From the NCBI GenBank assembly GCA_964655245.1, contig CAZZLQ010000001.1, positions 1-64,000 of the forward strand: 64,000 nt of DNA, read 5' to 3'. Below the pieces are notes generated by a model. It saw only the letters and a list, made by a program, of their open reading frames with translations, did not search any database and was not told the origin of the DNA. This document shows positions 20,843-28,850 of this stretch, one piece after another (position 1 is the stretch's first letter; every line of letters begins with the position of its first letter). Origin of the DNA: JBEIHI01 sp964655245. GTDB taxonomy: Bacteria > Bdellovibrionota > UBA2394. Both the position numbers and the translations under genes were made by a program.

Positions 20843-21592
20843 ATGATTGTCATTCGTAATCCAGATGAGATTGAGAAGATTCGGCGTGCTGCCCAGATCG
20901 TTAGGGCAAGTCTAGATGAGGTTGAGGCTGCCATTCGACCGGGGTTAACGACTTGGCAGTTGAATGAGATCGCTGAGCAAGCGACCTTGAAGATGGGGGC
21001 AAAGCCAGCCTTTAAGGGGTATCGCGGATTTCCTGCTTGTCTTTGCGTTTCTGTGAACGAGGAAGTGGTCCATGGAATACCTCGCAAAGACCGGATCATC
21101 AAAGAGGGCGACATTGTAGGTATTGATTATGGCGCGACTCTTGAGGGTTATTATGGTGATAGCGCCCGTACGGTTCCGGTTGGGTTTAAGCCATCCGGCA
21201 AGATTCAGGATTTGTTGGAATCCACGAAGCTATCGCTTCAAAAAGGCATTGAAGCGATTCGCCCGGGAAGGCACGTTCAGGATATTTCAAAGGCGATTGA
21301 AGCCATTATTGCTCCCAAGGGCTTTGGAATTGTTCGTGATTATGTCGGGCATGGAATTGGGACCAAGCCGCATGAAGATCCCCCGATACCGCATTACGAT
21401 ACAGGGGAAAAGGGGCCTAGACTTCGGGAAGGAATGGTCATTTGCATTGAGCCCATGATCAATATCGGATCCCATGATGTTAAGGTTCTTAAGGATGGAT
21501 GGACTGTAGTGACCACCGATGGCTCTTGGTCTGCCCATTTTGAGCATACGGTGGCTATTACAGCCTCTGGAGCTGAGGTCCTGTCGGCCTAG
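20843..21592 (+). CDS. map: Methionine aminopeptidase, type I
   Basis: Removes the initiator Met from new proteins. The 249-residue product has the pita-bread fold ligands at the expected places: Asp95, Asp106, His170, Glu203 and Glu234, plus the substrate-contacting His77. No N-terminal zinc or SH3 extension, so it is the plain class Ia form. It follows adk by five bases and ends the secY-adk-map unit. infA, often next, is missing here. Confidence 0.96.
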   Translation: MIVIRNPDEIEKIRRAAQIVRASLDEVEAAIRPGLTTWQLNEIAEQATLKMGAKPAFKGYRGFPACLCVSVNEEVVHGIPRKDRIIKEGDIVGIDYGATLEGYYGDSARTVPVGFKPSGKIQDLLESTKLSLQKGIEAIRPGRHVQDISKAIEAIIAPKGFGIVRDYVGHGIGTKPHEDPPIPHYDTGEKGPRLREGMVICIEPMINIGSHDVKVLKDGWTVVTTDGSWSAHFEHTVAITASGAEVLSA

Positions 21593-21616
21593 GCGGGTTC
21601 GATAAATCGAGTATTT

Positions 21617-21727
21617 CCTTGTTTGACAAGGAGGGGTGGAAACTCCTAATTCTTGTCAAGCTAAGATTAAATCTCATAATGAGACCTTTGCCCCTTTTGG
21701 GGCAGGTAGAGGTGTTTGGAGTTTTGT
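21617..21727 (+). promoter_or_regulatory. Promoter and leader of the rpmJ-rpsM-rpsK-rpoA-rplQ unit
   Basis: The 135-base gap after map holds a good promoter: -35 TTGTCA (21653-21658), 16 bases, -10 CATAAT (21675-21680). Just upstream is a small hairpin CCTTG/CAAGG (21617-21631). Downstream, in the presumed leader, TGCCCC-TTTT-GGGGCA (21689-21704) forms a six-pair hairpin before rpmJ. The hairpin has no T-run and may be an autoregulatory site. No infA reading frame is present in this gap. Confidence 0.5.
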
Positions 21728-21841
21728 ATGAAAGTGAGATGTTCAGTTAAACCTCGTTGCGAAAAATGCAAAGTCGTTCGTCGTCAGCGAGTGCTTCGAG
21801 TCATTTGTGTAAATGCTCGTCATAAACAACGCCAAAAATAA
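21728..21841 (+). CDS. rpmJ: 50S ribosomal protein L36 (bL36), zinc-binding form
   Basis: L36 is the smallest 50S protein. This 37-residue product reads MKVRCSVKPRCEKCKVV and continues with the standard ending HKQRQK. The zinc ligands Cys11, Cys14, Cys27 and His32 are all kept, so it is the C+ form; an additional Cys is at position 5. A GGAG-like site (TTTGGAG) precedes ATG 21728. It lies between the new promoter and rpsM. Confidence 0.95.
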   Translation: MKVRCSVKPRCEKCKVVRRQRVLRVICVNARHKQRQK

Positions 21842-21857
21842 AGAAGGATATTTTTAG

Positions 21858-22235
21858 ATGGCTCGTATTGCAGGTATTGATCTTCCGGGTAACAAGCACA
21901 TTCGAATTGCTTTAACTTATTTGTACGGTATCGGACAAAAAACCGCCGACAAGATTTGTGAAGAGCTGAAGATTGAGAAGACGATCAAGGCCAAAGATCT
22001 TCCGGATGGCGATGTCAATCGTATCAGAGAGTACATTGAAAAAGATTTGCGAGTGGAAGGAGATCTTAAGCGCCAAGTCAGTTTGAATATTAAGCGCTTG
22101 ATGGATCTGGGTACCTACAGAGGTTTGCGACATCGAAAGGGACTTCCTGTTCGTGGTCAAAGAACTCACACAAATGCTCGAACACGAAAAGGTCCTCGAC
22201 GAAACGCGGTCGCCCTCGTGAAGAAGGCTGTTTAA
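21858..22235 (+). CDS. rpsM: 30S ribosomal protein S13 (uS13)
   Basis: S13 contacts the 50S subunit and P-site tRNA. The 125-residue product begins MARIAGIDLPGNKHI and ends with the basic tail RTHTNARTRKGPRRNAV. Helix-hairpin-helix segment LYGIGQKTADKIC is present. Good AAGAAGGA site upstream. First gene of the alpha set. Confidence 0.97.
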   Translation: MARIAGIDLPGNKHIRIALTYLYGIGQKTADKICEELKIEKTIKAKDLPDGDVNRIREYIEKDLRVEGDLKRQVSLNIKRLMDLGTYRGLRHRKGLPVRGQRTHTNARTRKGPRRNAVALVKKAV

Positions 22236-22271
22236 TTACAGTCCTGAGAATCTGAAGGAGATTTTAATTTT

Positions 22272-22688
22272 ATGTCAGAAAAAACTGCAGCAGGCACTGA
22301 AACTGAAACAAAAGTTGTTAAGAAGAAGAAAGATCGTCGTTCTGTTCCAACGGGAGTTGCTCACATCGATGCATCATTTAACAACACAATCATTACTTTT
22401 ACTGACACCGCTGGAAATGCAGTAGCCTGGGGCTCATGTGGGGCTGCCGGTTTTAAGGGTTCACGAAAGAGCACGCCTTTCGCTGCTCAAGTCGCCGCTG
22501 AATCGGCATCAAAGAAGGCCGTTGAAAATGGGATGCGTTCCGTAAGCATTTTGGTATCTGGCCCAGGAGCAGGACGCGAGTCCGCGATTCGAGCTATTGC
22601 GCAGGCTGGAATTCGAGTGACAGGAATCAAAGATATTACTCCGATTCCTCACAACGGATGTCGACCCCGCAAAAAGCGAAGAGTTTAG
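22272..22688 (+). CDS. rpsK: 30S ribosomal protein S11 (uS11)
   Basis: S11 lines the mRNA exit path on the platform. The 138-residue product has a charged N-terminal tail, then VAHIDASFNNTIITFTD and the closing ITPIPHNGCRPRKKRRV. The Asn-Gly pair (HNG), a known isoaspartate site in E. coli S11, is conserved. rpsD, which usually follows, is absent; rpoA is next after 41 bases. Confidence 0.97.
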   Translation: MSEKTAAGTETETKVVKKKKDRRSVPTGVAHIDASFNNTIITFTDTAGNAVAWGSCGAAGFKGSRKSTPFAAQVAAESASKKAVENGMRSVSILVSGPGAGRESAIRAIAQAGIRVTGIKDITPIPHNGCRPRKKRRV

Positions 22689-22729
22689 TTTTTGATTAAG
22701 TAAGAAAATACACGAGGAGATTCCCCTTT

Positions 22730-23836
22730 ATGGCAATGAGCGAAGTTGTTTATCGAAATTGGCGAGACTTGATTAAACCCAAGCGAGTGGACGTGGATCC
22801 CACGACACTTGGTGATACCTATGGAAAGTTTGTCGCCAAGCCTCTCGAGCGAGGGTTCGGGATCACTTTGGGTAACGCTCTTCGAAGAATTTTGCTCTCA
22901 TCAATCCAGGGAACGGCTGTTACTGGAATCAAGATTGAGGGCATTCTGCATGAATTCTCCGCTGTGCGTGGTTGCATGGAAGATGTGGGAGATATCATTT
23001 TGAATTTGAAGGGTCTTTGCCTTCGAATGAACACCGCAGAAACAAAGGTGATTCGTCTTAAGGCTAAGGGTGCTGGCGATGTTTTGGCATCTCAGATTGA
23101 TACGGGCGGAGTCGTTGAGATTCTGAACCCCGATCATAAGATTTGCACATTGGGCGAGAACGCTGAAATCAACATGGAGATCCACGTCAAAATGGGACGC
23201 GGATACGTCTCTGCTGAGAGCTACGAAAAAGAAGCGAAAGAAGTGGGATTCATCCCAGTGGACTCGTTCTTCTCACCCGTAAAGCGAGTCACTTATTTCG
23301 TCACCAACGCTCGGGTTGGTCAACGGACAGATTATGATCGATTGACGATGGAAGTGACCACCGATGGTACCGTGAAGCCTCAGGACGCTCTGGCTTATGC
23401 GGCGAAAATTTTGAAGGATCAGATTTCGATTTTCATTAATTTCAATGAGGCTGAGGAGCCTGAAGCTCGTCCTGAATCTTTGGAAGCAACTCCTCGATTT
23501 AATGAGAATCTGAACCGCAGAGTTGATGAGCTTGAGTTAAGCGTTCGAAGTGCGAACTGTTTGGCGAACGCTAACATTCGTTACATCGGTGAGCTTGTTC
23601 AAAAGACGGAAGCGGAAATTCTAAAGACAAAGAATTTTGGACGTAAGTCTTTGAACGAGATTAAAGAGATTCTCGCCGAGATGGGTCTGTCTTTGGGAAT
23701 GAAACTCGAAGGATGGGTACATCCTGACCAAATCGCTGCTTTGGCTCAGCCTGAAGAAGAAGTGGAAGAGCCAGAGTTCGGCGCTTCGGCCAGTGATTTT
23801 GACACTGGAGATGAGTCTGGAGACGAAGGAGTTTAA
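22730..23836 (+). CDS. rpoA: RNA polymerase alpha subunit with acidic tail
   Basis: Alpha dimer scaffolds RNA polymerase and its C-terminal domain binds UP elements and activators. The 368-residue product has the N-terminal domain (GFGITLGNALRRILLSSIQG) and an alpha-CTD with RSANCLANANIRYIGELV and KNFGRKSLNEIKEIL. It is about 35-40 residues longer than E. coli alpha because of a Glu/Asp-rich C-terminal tail (from about residue 340). SD GAGGAG upstream. rplQ begins two bases later. Confidence 0.97.
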   Translation: MAMSEVVYRNWRDLIKPKRVDVDPTTLGDTYGKFVAKPLERGFGITLGNALRRILLSSIQGTAVTGIKIEGILHEFSAVRGCMEDVGDIILNLKGLCLRMNTAETKVIRLKAKGAGDVLASQIDTGGVVEILNPDHKICTLGENAEINMEIHVKMGRGYVSAESYEKEAKEVGFIPVDSFFSPVKRVTYFVTNARVGQRTDYDRLTMEVTTDGTVKPQDALAYAAKILKDQISIFINFNEAEEPEARPESLEATPRFNENLNRRVDELELSVRSANCLANANIRYIGELVQKTEAEILKTKNFGRKSLNEIKEILAEMGLSLGMKLEGWVHPDQIAALAQPEEEVEEPEFGASASDFDTGDESGDEGV

Positions 23837-23838
23837 TT

Positions 23839-24333
23839 ATGAGGCATGCTAAGCCATATCGAAAACTGAGCCGTCAAAGAAGTCATTACAATGCTTTGAT
23901 GCGAAACTTGGCTCTTTCCTTGATTGAAAAGGAGAGAATCCGAACGACTCTTACGAAGGCCAAAGAAATGCGGGGCTTTGTTGAGGGGATTATTGAGCTG
24001 GGTAAATCCGGTGGTTTGCATAACCGCCGACGCGCCTTTGCTTTAATGGGCAATAAGACGATTGCCACCGGAACTGGTGAGCGACGTGATCCTCTTGTTA
24101 AGGTCTTTGGTGAATTGGCTACGCGTTATGCTTCTCGCAAGGGTGGCTATACTCGGATCTACAAACTGGGAAATCGTCCTGGCGATGCGGCTCCCATGGC
24201 ATTGATCGAGCTTGTTGATGCAAAGCTTGAAGTGATTGCGGGCAAGCCCGAAGTCGCTGAAAAAGCAGAGTCAAAGCCTAAGAAAGAAACGAAGGCTAAG
24301 GCTAAAAAGGCTTCAGCAAAAGACGCCGCTTGA
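23839..24333 (+). CDS. rplQ: 50S ribosomal protein L17 (bL17) with Lys/Ala-rich tail
   Basis: L17 binds near the tunnel exit. The conserved core is residues 1-120, starting MRHAKPYRKLSRQRSHYNAL and containing RKGGYTRIYKLGNRPGDAA. The product is 164 residues; the last ~30 are a Lys/Ala/Glu-rich tail typical of extended L17s. It is the last gene of the ribosomal block, and a strong terminator lies 37 bases after its stop. Confidence 0.97.
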   Translation: MRHAKPYRKLSRQRSHYNALMRNLALSLIEKERIRTTLTKAKEMRGFVEGIIELGKSGGLHNRRRAFALMGNKTIATGTGERRDPLVKVFGELATRYASRKGGYTRIYKLGNRPGDAAPMALIELVDAKLEVIAGKPEVAEKAESKPKKETKAKAKKASAKDAA

Positions 24334-24347
24334 GCTAACTTTGGCTC

Positions 24348-24920
24348 ATGATGAGCCGAAAACTCTTTTTAAAAAGGCCCCTAGGTTTCCTAGTGGGCCT
24401 TTTTTGTTGGACGAGCCCATTACTCGCAGACAAGCCGTCGAAGCCTGATGCGCACGACGTTTTGCGGGTTGGACAAGTGGCTCCAACCTTTTCACTGAAA
24501 GATCGTTTAGGAAAGTCATTCACCTTGGATCAGTTTCGGGGAAATCTGGTTTTCATCAATTTTTGGGCGACATGGTGTCCACCGTGTGTGAAGGAGCTGC
24601 CTTCTATGGAGCTTCTCAACCAGCATTTGAAGGCCAAAAATTTTGTGATGATCGCTGTTTCAATTGATGATTCGTGGCCCATTATTGAGCAGTTCTTTTC
24701 AGAGGACCCCTTCTTCTCCAAGCAAGGCAAATGGCCCAGCTTTCTAGTTTTGCGAGATCCCGACAAGTCGGTTGCTGAGCGGCTTTACGGCTGCACGGGA
24801 TGGCCTGAGACCTATATCGTCTCTGCCAAGGGAGATTTGATTCAGAAGTTTGAGGGAGATGTAAATTGGGCGGATCCTAAGATGATCCAGCAGATGGAGA
24901 ACTGGCTGAAAATCAAGTGA
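24348..24920 (+). CDS. Exported thioredoxin-like (TlpA/ResA-type) protein
   Basis: A 190-residue periplasmic thiol-disulfide oxidoreductase of the TlpA/ResA family. A basic n-region and hydrophobic core (residues 4-26) form a Sec signal peptide with cleavage likely after LLA27. The active site is WCPPC (76-80). The cis-Pro after GWPET is present. Such proteins reduce apocytochrome c or other periplasmic disulfides; the substrate is not evident here. No clear ribosome-binding site precedes the ATGATG start, which lies in a perfect palindrome, and the rplQ terminator overlaps codons 8-19. Expression must involve read-through, coupling, or a start further downstream. Confidence 0.88.
   Translation: MMSRKLFLKRPLGFLVGLFCWTSPLLADKPSKPDAHDVLRVGQVAPTFSLKDRLGKSFTLDQFRGNLVFINFWATWCPPCVKELPSMELLNQHLKAKNFVMIAVSIDDSWPIIEQFFSEDPFFSKQGKWPSFLVLRDPDKSVAERLYGCTGWPETYIVSAKGDLIQKFEGDVNWADPKMIQQMENWLKIK
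24371..24405 (+). terminator. Intrinsic terminator of the ribosomal block, inside the next gene
   Basis: AAAAAGGCCC-CTAGG (24371-24385), loop TTT, then CCTAG-T-GGGCC (24389-24399) and a run of Ts (24400-24405). The stem is nearly perfect with one bulged T, and is a textbook Rho-independent terminator for the alpha operon. It lies fully inside the first codons of the thioredoxin-like gene that starts at 24348, where it encodes the hydrophobic part of the signal peptide. A separate palindrome GGCTCATGATGAGCC (24343-24357) covers that gene's start codon. Confidence 0.85.
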
Positions 24921-24982
24921 TATCAATAATTTCTCTCGTCAACGTTCGTTTCGTTGTGTTAATTCAGGATGGTTGTGTTTGA

Positions 24983-25438
24983 ATGACAAAGGCCAAGGGG
25001 AAGAAATCAGGGAAGAAACTCAACCCACAAGGGGGGGATGCATTGAAAGCGGAAAATGCCGTATCGGCCGAATCGGTGGCATTGCAGTCCAATAAAATTG
25101 TGATCTGCAAGGCCCAGGGGTGCCATGACATTGCAACCACGCAGAGTCATTGCCGGTTTCACTATCTCGCTGGCTGGCGTAAATCTAAGACCAAAGAGGC
25201 AAGAAAGAAGGGCAAAGAGCTCGAAGTCTACTTGTCGGATCTCAGTAGGAAGTTTCCTGAGGAGTTCCTCGAGAAGATCAGAGCAGAAGTCGATGAGTTG
25301 ATCGATCGCGAAAGCCGCTCAGAAGAGGCCTCAGAAGACACCACAGAGCGATCTGGGGGCTTTTTTGATGGGATTGAGGGTGGTGGTGACGACGATATGG
25401 ATACCATCATCAAGGGTCTAAAAGTCGAAGATTATTAG
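24983..25438 (+). CDS. Unknown small basic/acidic protein with a Cys/His motif
   Basis: I do not recognise a named family. The 151-residue product has a Lys-rich start, a C-x4-C-x9-C-x2-H motif (Cys42, Cys47, Cys57, His60) followed by YLAGWRKSK, a charged helix, then a very acidic Gly/Asp-rich C terminus. The Cys/His spacing suggests a small zinc site and possible nucleic-acid or RNA polymerase contact; this is inference. No signal peptide, so cytoplasmic. Similar short proteins with a C..C..CRxHY pattern are, in my recollection, common in Bdellovibrio-like bacteria. It is flanked by tlpA-like and the pseudouridine synthase gene. Confidence 0.7.
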   Translation: MTKAKGKKSGKKLNPQGGDALKAENAVSAESVALQSNKIVICKAQGCHDIATTQSHCRFHYLAGWRKSKTKEARKKGKELEVYLSDLSRKFPEEFLEKIRAEVDELIDRESRSEEASEDTTERSGGFFDGIEGGGDDDMDTIIKGLKVEDY

Positions 25439-25446
25439 AGAAACCC

Positions 25447-25461
25447 ACCTTCCCGGAAGGT
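25447..25461. promoter_or_regulatory. Short palindrome before the pseudouridine synthase gene
   Basis: ACCTTCCCGGAAGGT is a perfect inverted repeat with a one-base centre, just after the stop at 25438 and 26 bases before ATG 25487. It is too tight for an RNA hairpin with a good loop and lacks a T-run. It could be an operator for the 25487-28712 trio, or chance. Confidence 0.25.
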
Positions 25462-25486
25462 CGAAACTCTGGTACGACACCCGTCC

Positions 25487-26242
25487 ATGGAAACCCAGGG
25501 TCTACGAATTCATGCATATTTAGCGCAAATGGGGCTGGCTTCTCGCCGTAAGGTCGAGGACTACATTCAGAAGGGCTATATTCAAGTCAACGGAAAGCCA
25601 GCTCGTCTGGGTCAGATTGTTCAGCCCGGCAAGGACGCTCTAACGTTCAAAGGCAAGCAGCTGAACTTCCCCAAAATGAAAAAGATTGTCGTTGTGGCAG
25701 TAAACAAGCCACGAGGGGTTGTTAGCACCTCTGACGATCCAGAACGGCGAGCTAAAGTTGTTGATATGGTTCCCAAGAGTTTTGGACGACTCTACCCCGT
25801 GGGTCGGCTCGATCTTATGTCCGAGGGGCTGATTCTGCTCACCAATGATGGCGATCTTTCTTACCGTTTGACTCATCCAAAGTTTGAGATTCCCAAAACC
25901 TACGAAGTGAAGATTCGGGGACGATGGGATGCAGGTAAGCAGGAGTATCTTGAAAAGGGTATTCGAATTGGAAAAGAAAAGTTCGAGCCTGCAAAGATTC
26001 TTTCGGTTCGTGAGGCCGCACGTCGTGAGGGCGTGGAGAAAACAATCATTACGATCCAGATTCACGAAGGTAAATATCACCATATTCGACGGCTCTTTGA
26101 GGCGCTCAAATGTCATGTCATTCGATTGAAGCGAGTTTCGATGGGTCCCGTGACAATTAAGGGCATCCCCCTGGGCGGTTACCGAGTTCTCTCGAAGGCG
26201 AGAGTCGAGGAGCTCCACCAGTTCGTGGGTAATGAAGCATGA
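25487..26242 (+). CDS. RsuA/RluB-family pseudouridine synthase
   Basis: Converts a specific uridine of rRNA to pseudouridine. The 251-residue product has an N-terminal S4 RNA-binding domain (about residues 6-52: RIHAYLAQMGLASRRKVEDYI) and the catalytic domain with PVGRLDLMSEGL, where Asp109 is the catalytic Asp. HPKFEIPKTYEV and HEGKYHHIRRLFE are family blocks. RluB (23S U2605) is the likelier match because of length and the S4 domain, but RsuA or RluE/F types cannot be excluded. The stop overlaps the next ATG by four bases, the first of two such overlaps in this trio. Confidence 0.9.
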   Translation: METQGLRIHAYLAQMGLASRRKVEDYIQKGYIQVNGKPARLGQIVQPGKDALTFKGKQLNFPKMKKIVVVAVNKPRGVVSTSDDPERRAKVVDMVPKSFGRLYPVGRLDLMSEGLILLTNDGDLSYRLTHPKFEIPKTYEVKIRGRWDAGKQEYLEKGIRIGKEKFEPAKILSVREAARREGVEKTIITIQIHEGKYHHIRRLFEALKCHVIRLKRVSMGPVTIKGIPLGGYRVLSKARVEELHQFVGNEA

Positions 26243-27303
26243 GCTTTCCTTGGCAGGCGCTCAATGTCGTGTTCAATGGGGTTTCACCTCTTGATATCGA
26301 CCATCTCGAGCTGAAGTCCGAGGCGGAGGCGCACCAGTTTATTTTGAGCTATGGATTTGATTTGTTTGAATCCAGCCATGTTAGCTATTTGGAGAAGGTT
26401 TATTCTGAAACGATCGACTTTATTGACGCGTACCTCTGCACAGACGAGGTGAAGATCCCCGCTCCACTACGCAAACTAAACGTTGCCTCTGAGCTGAAGT
26501 CCTTGCTGCTTTTGAGTTCAGGTTTGGAGCAGCTGCCCACGGGATGGAATCCCGAATGGAGACCTTGGGCCTGCGCTATTTTGAGGGTGATCCATGTCTC
26601 CTTGCACTTAAAAAGCGACCTTCGATTAAAGTATCTGCCCAAGATTAAACGGCAAACCGTTGATCGTTTTTCAGCTCATGTTCAAGAAGGCGCAGAGGGA
26701 ATGTTTCTTGGCTTTGAGTCCGATAAAGTGAAGCTGGCTCGGTTTGAAAAGAAGCAGGCTAAGGTGAGAGACTCGGTGTTGCTTAAGCTTCTTCATAAGC
26801 CATCGGCCATTGCGCAGGAGATTCACGATCATATCGGTGTGAGATTTGTCACTGAAGGGCGCGTAGATGCTGTAAGAGTTGTACAATACTTGATTGCTCA
26901 CCATCTACTTTCGTTTCCAAACGTGATGGCTGCTCGTTGCAGGAACACTTTGATTGATCTGCAGGAGTTTAAAAAGGTCGTTGAGTCTGTGCCTGCCGAA
27001 GGGCTGAACGAAAAAACGATCGATTCGGTACTTTCTTATCCAAAGCTCGAAGATCGACAGAATCAGTTTAGTTCGGAGCGCTACCGCTCATTGCAGTTTA
27101 CAACCCGACAGTTGATCAGAATCCCCGTAGTGAGGAGAGGGGTGAAATCGGAAATGACCTTTTTCTTCCCGCTTGAGATTCAGATTATGGATTTGGCTTC
27201 CTATGAAGAATCTCTGACTGGAAAATCGGGTCATGCTGAGTACAAACAAAAGCAATTGGAGGCCGTCCGGCAGCGAGTCTTGAAAGGATTGAGATTGGTA
27301 TGA
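26239..27303 (+). CDS. RelA/SpoT-fold-like protein of unknown function (TIGR04552-like)
   Basis: A 354-residue cytoplasmic protein that I place tentatively with an uncharacterised deltaproteobacterial family (TIGR04552-like, from memory). Its second half reads like the (p)ppGpp synthetase fold: IHDHIGVRFV (Asp197, Arg202) matches the synthetase D-L-I-A-I-R strand, ERYRSLQ (Tyr282) matches the GYRSLH motif, and PLEIQIMD (Glu313) matches the catalytic VEVQIRT strand, followed by GHAEYKQ (His332) like the closing H-x-x-YK. The N-terminal ~160 residues are unlike known synthetases. Whether it makes a nucleotide alarmone is unproven. It overlaps the pseudouridine synthase and rimO by four bases on each side, so the three are translated together. 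Confidence 0.8.
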   Translation: MSFPWQALNVVFNGVSPLDIDHLELKSEAEAHQFILSYGFDLFESSHVSYLEKVYSETIDFIDAYLCTDEVKIPAPLRKLNVASELKSLLLLSSGLEQLPTGWNPEWRPWACAILRVIHVSLHLKSDLRLKYLPKIKRQTVDRFSAHVQEGAEGMFLGFESDKVKLARFEKKQAKVRDSVLLKLLHKPSAIAQEIHDHIGVRFVTEGRVDAVRVVQYLIAHHLLSFPNVMAARCRNTLIDLQEFKKVVESVPAEGLNEKTIDSVLSYPKLEDRQNQFSSERYRSLQFTTRQLIRIPVVRRGVKSEMTFFFPLEIQIMDLASYEESLTGKSGHAEYKQKQLEAVRQRVLKGLRLV

Positions 27304-28712
27304 GATGTCGAGTGGGTTTTGTGAGTCTAGGTTGTCCGAAAAACTTGGTTGATACTGAGAATATGATGCATTTGTTGGGCCAAAATGGAGCGCTGCTGAC
27401 CGGAGATCAAAATCAGGCTGACATTGTCGTCATCAATACCTGCGGTTTTTTGGAAGCGGCCAAGAATGAATCAATGTCAACGATTGGAGAGTTTATTGCG
27501 CTCAAAAAAAAGAAGAAGCTCAAGGGAGTTGTTGTCGCGGGATGCATGACCGAGCGGTATCTCGGTGTGATGAATGAGAAGTATCCCGAAGTGGATGCAT
27601 TCATTCAGACTCGTGAGTTCTCCAAGATTGTTGATGTCGTTCATGCGATTGAGAATGGTGACGATGAGGCTCTGCGACGTCGAAGAGATTTGATCGGTGA
27701 GGTGGAGAGTCTTAAAGGGCATAGTGAGCTGACGGATTTTGTTGAGCGGATACCTGGAGCGCGTTCCTATGCCTATGTCAAAATCGCTGAGGGCTGTAAT
27801 CGAACCTGCAGCTTCTGCATTATTCCCAAGTTGAGAGGGAAGCTGCATAGCCGTTCTGTGGAAGGAATTGTGGATGAAGTTCGAAAGCTTGTTGAGCAGG
27901 GGGTCCACGAGGTTATTTTGATTGCTCAGGATCTAACCTCATATGGTCGAGATCGTGCAGATGGAGCCAATTTGCTGGGACTAATGCGTGAGTTAGAGAC
28001 GATTGAAGGTCTGAAATGGGTACGACTTCACTACAACTATCCACGTTTCTTCACAGATGAGCTGATTGAGTTTCTTTCTACCTCGAGAGTTTTTTCAGGC
28101 TATCTCGATATTCCCTTTCAGCACATTTCGGACCGCGTGCTGAAGCAAATGCGCCGGCCCGAGACATCAGCTGAGATCAAATCGTTGGTGGAAAAGTTAC
28201 GCTCAAAAATTCCCAACTTATCTCTACGATCGACATTCATGGTTGGTTTTCCCGGAGAAACAGAACAGGACTTTGAGGAGCTTCTAGAGTTTGTGAAGTG
28301 GGCAGACTTGGATCACTTGGGGACGTTTAAGTATTGCCCTGAAGAGGGGACTCCTTCGGCAGGGTTTGAAAATCAAGTCCCTGAAGTGGTCAAGGAAGCC
28401 CGTTTTCATAAACTGATGATGCTTCAAAAGGGCATTCAAAAAAGAAAGCTTAAGGCTCAGTTAGAAAGTCATCGGACCGTTGTTGTTGATGCCTTCTCCG
28501 AAAAAACCAAACAGGGGCTGGTTTACGTGGGGAGGCATTCAGGTCAATCGCCAGAGATTGATGGCGTGACTTATGTTTTGTCGGATTCCGAGCTCAAAAC
28601 GGGCCAGTTTGTGGACGTTCAGCTCATTAAAATCATGGGCGATTATGATCTGTTTGGAATGCCTAAAGTCGAGTTTGACTCTTTGGCCCAACCTCGGCGA
28701 AATCAAAGATAG
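27300..28712 (+). CDS. rimO: Ribosomal protein S12 methylthiotransferase RimO
   Basis: A radical-SAM enzyme that adds a methylthio group to Asp89 of ribosomal protein S12, whose gene is at 5286-5660 here. The 470-residue product has the N-terminal MTTase domain with three Cys (12, 48, 82) for one Fe-S cluster, the radical SAM motif CNRTCSFC (Cys166, 170, 173), and a C-terminal TRAM domain. SLGCPKNLVDTE is the RimO rather than MiaB signature. It starts with ATGA overlapping the previous stop. Last gene before tRNA-Thr. Confidence 0.96.
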   Translation: MRCRVGFVSLGCPKNLVDTENMMHLLGQNGALLTGDQNQADIVVINTCGFLEAAKNESMSTIGEFIALKKKKKLKGVVVAGCMTERYLGVMNEKYPEVDAFIQTREFSKIVDVVHAIENGDDEALRRRRDLIGEVESLKGHSELTDFVERIPGARSYAYVKIAEGCNRTCSFCIIPKLRGKLHSRSVEGIVDEVRKLVEQGVHEVILIAQDLTSYGRDRADGANLLGLMRELETIEGLKWVRLHYNYPRFFTDELIEFLSTSRVFSGYLDIPFQHISDRVLKQMRRPETSAEIKSLVEKLRSKIPNLSLRSTFMVGFPGETEQDFEELLEFVKWADLDHLGTFKYCPEEGTPSAGFENQVPEVVKEARFHKLMMLQKGIQKRKLKAQLESHRTVVVDAFSEKTKQGLVYVGRHSGQSPEIDGVTYVLSDSELKTGQFVDVQLIKIMGDYDLFGMPKVEFDSLAQPRRNQR

Positions 28713-28720
28713 TCATCTGC

Positions 28721-28793
<73 letters not shown>

Positions 28794-28850
28794 TGTCTTT
28801 CTAAATTTCAAAGCATTGATCCTTTGTAATGTCTTTATTTTATCGGCGTT

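Noticed and set aside
25640..26218. Open minus-strand frame of 192 codons inside the pseudouridine synthase gene
   Set aside because: Shadow of a well-supported enzyme with intact motifs on the plus strand.
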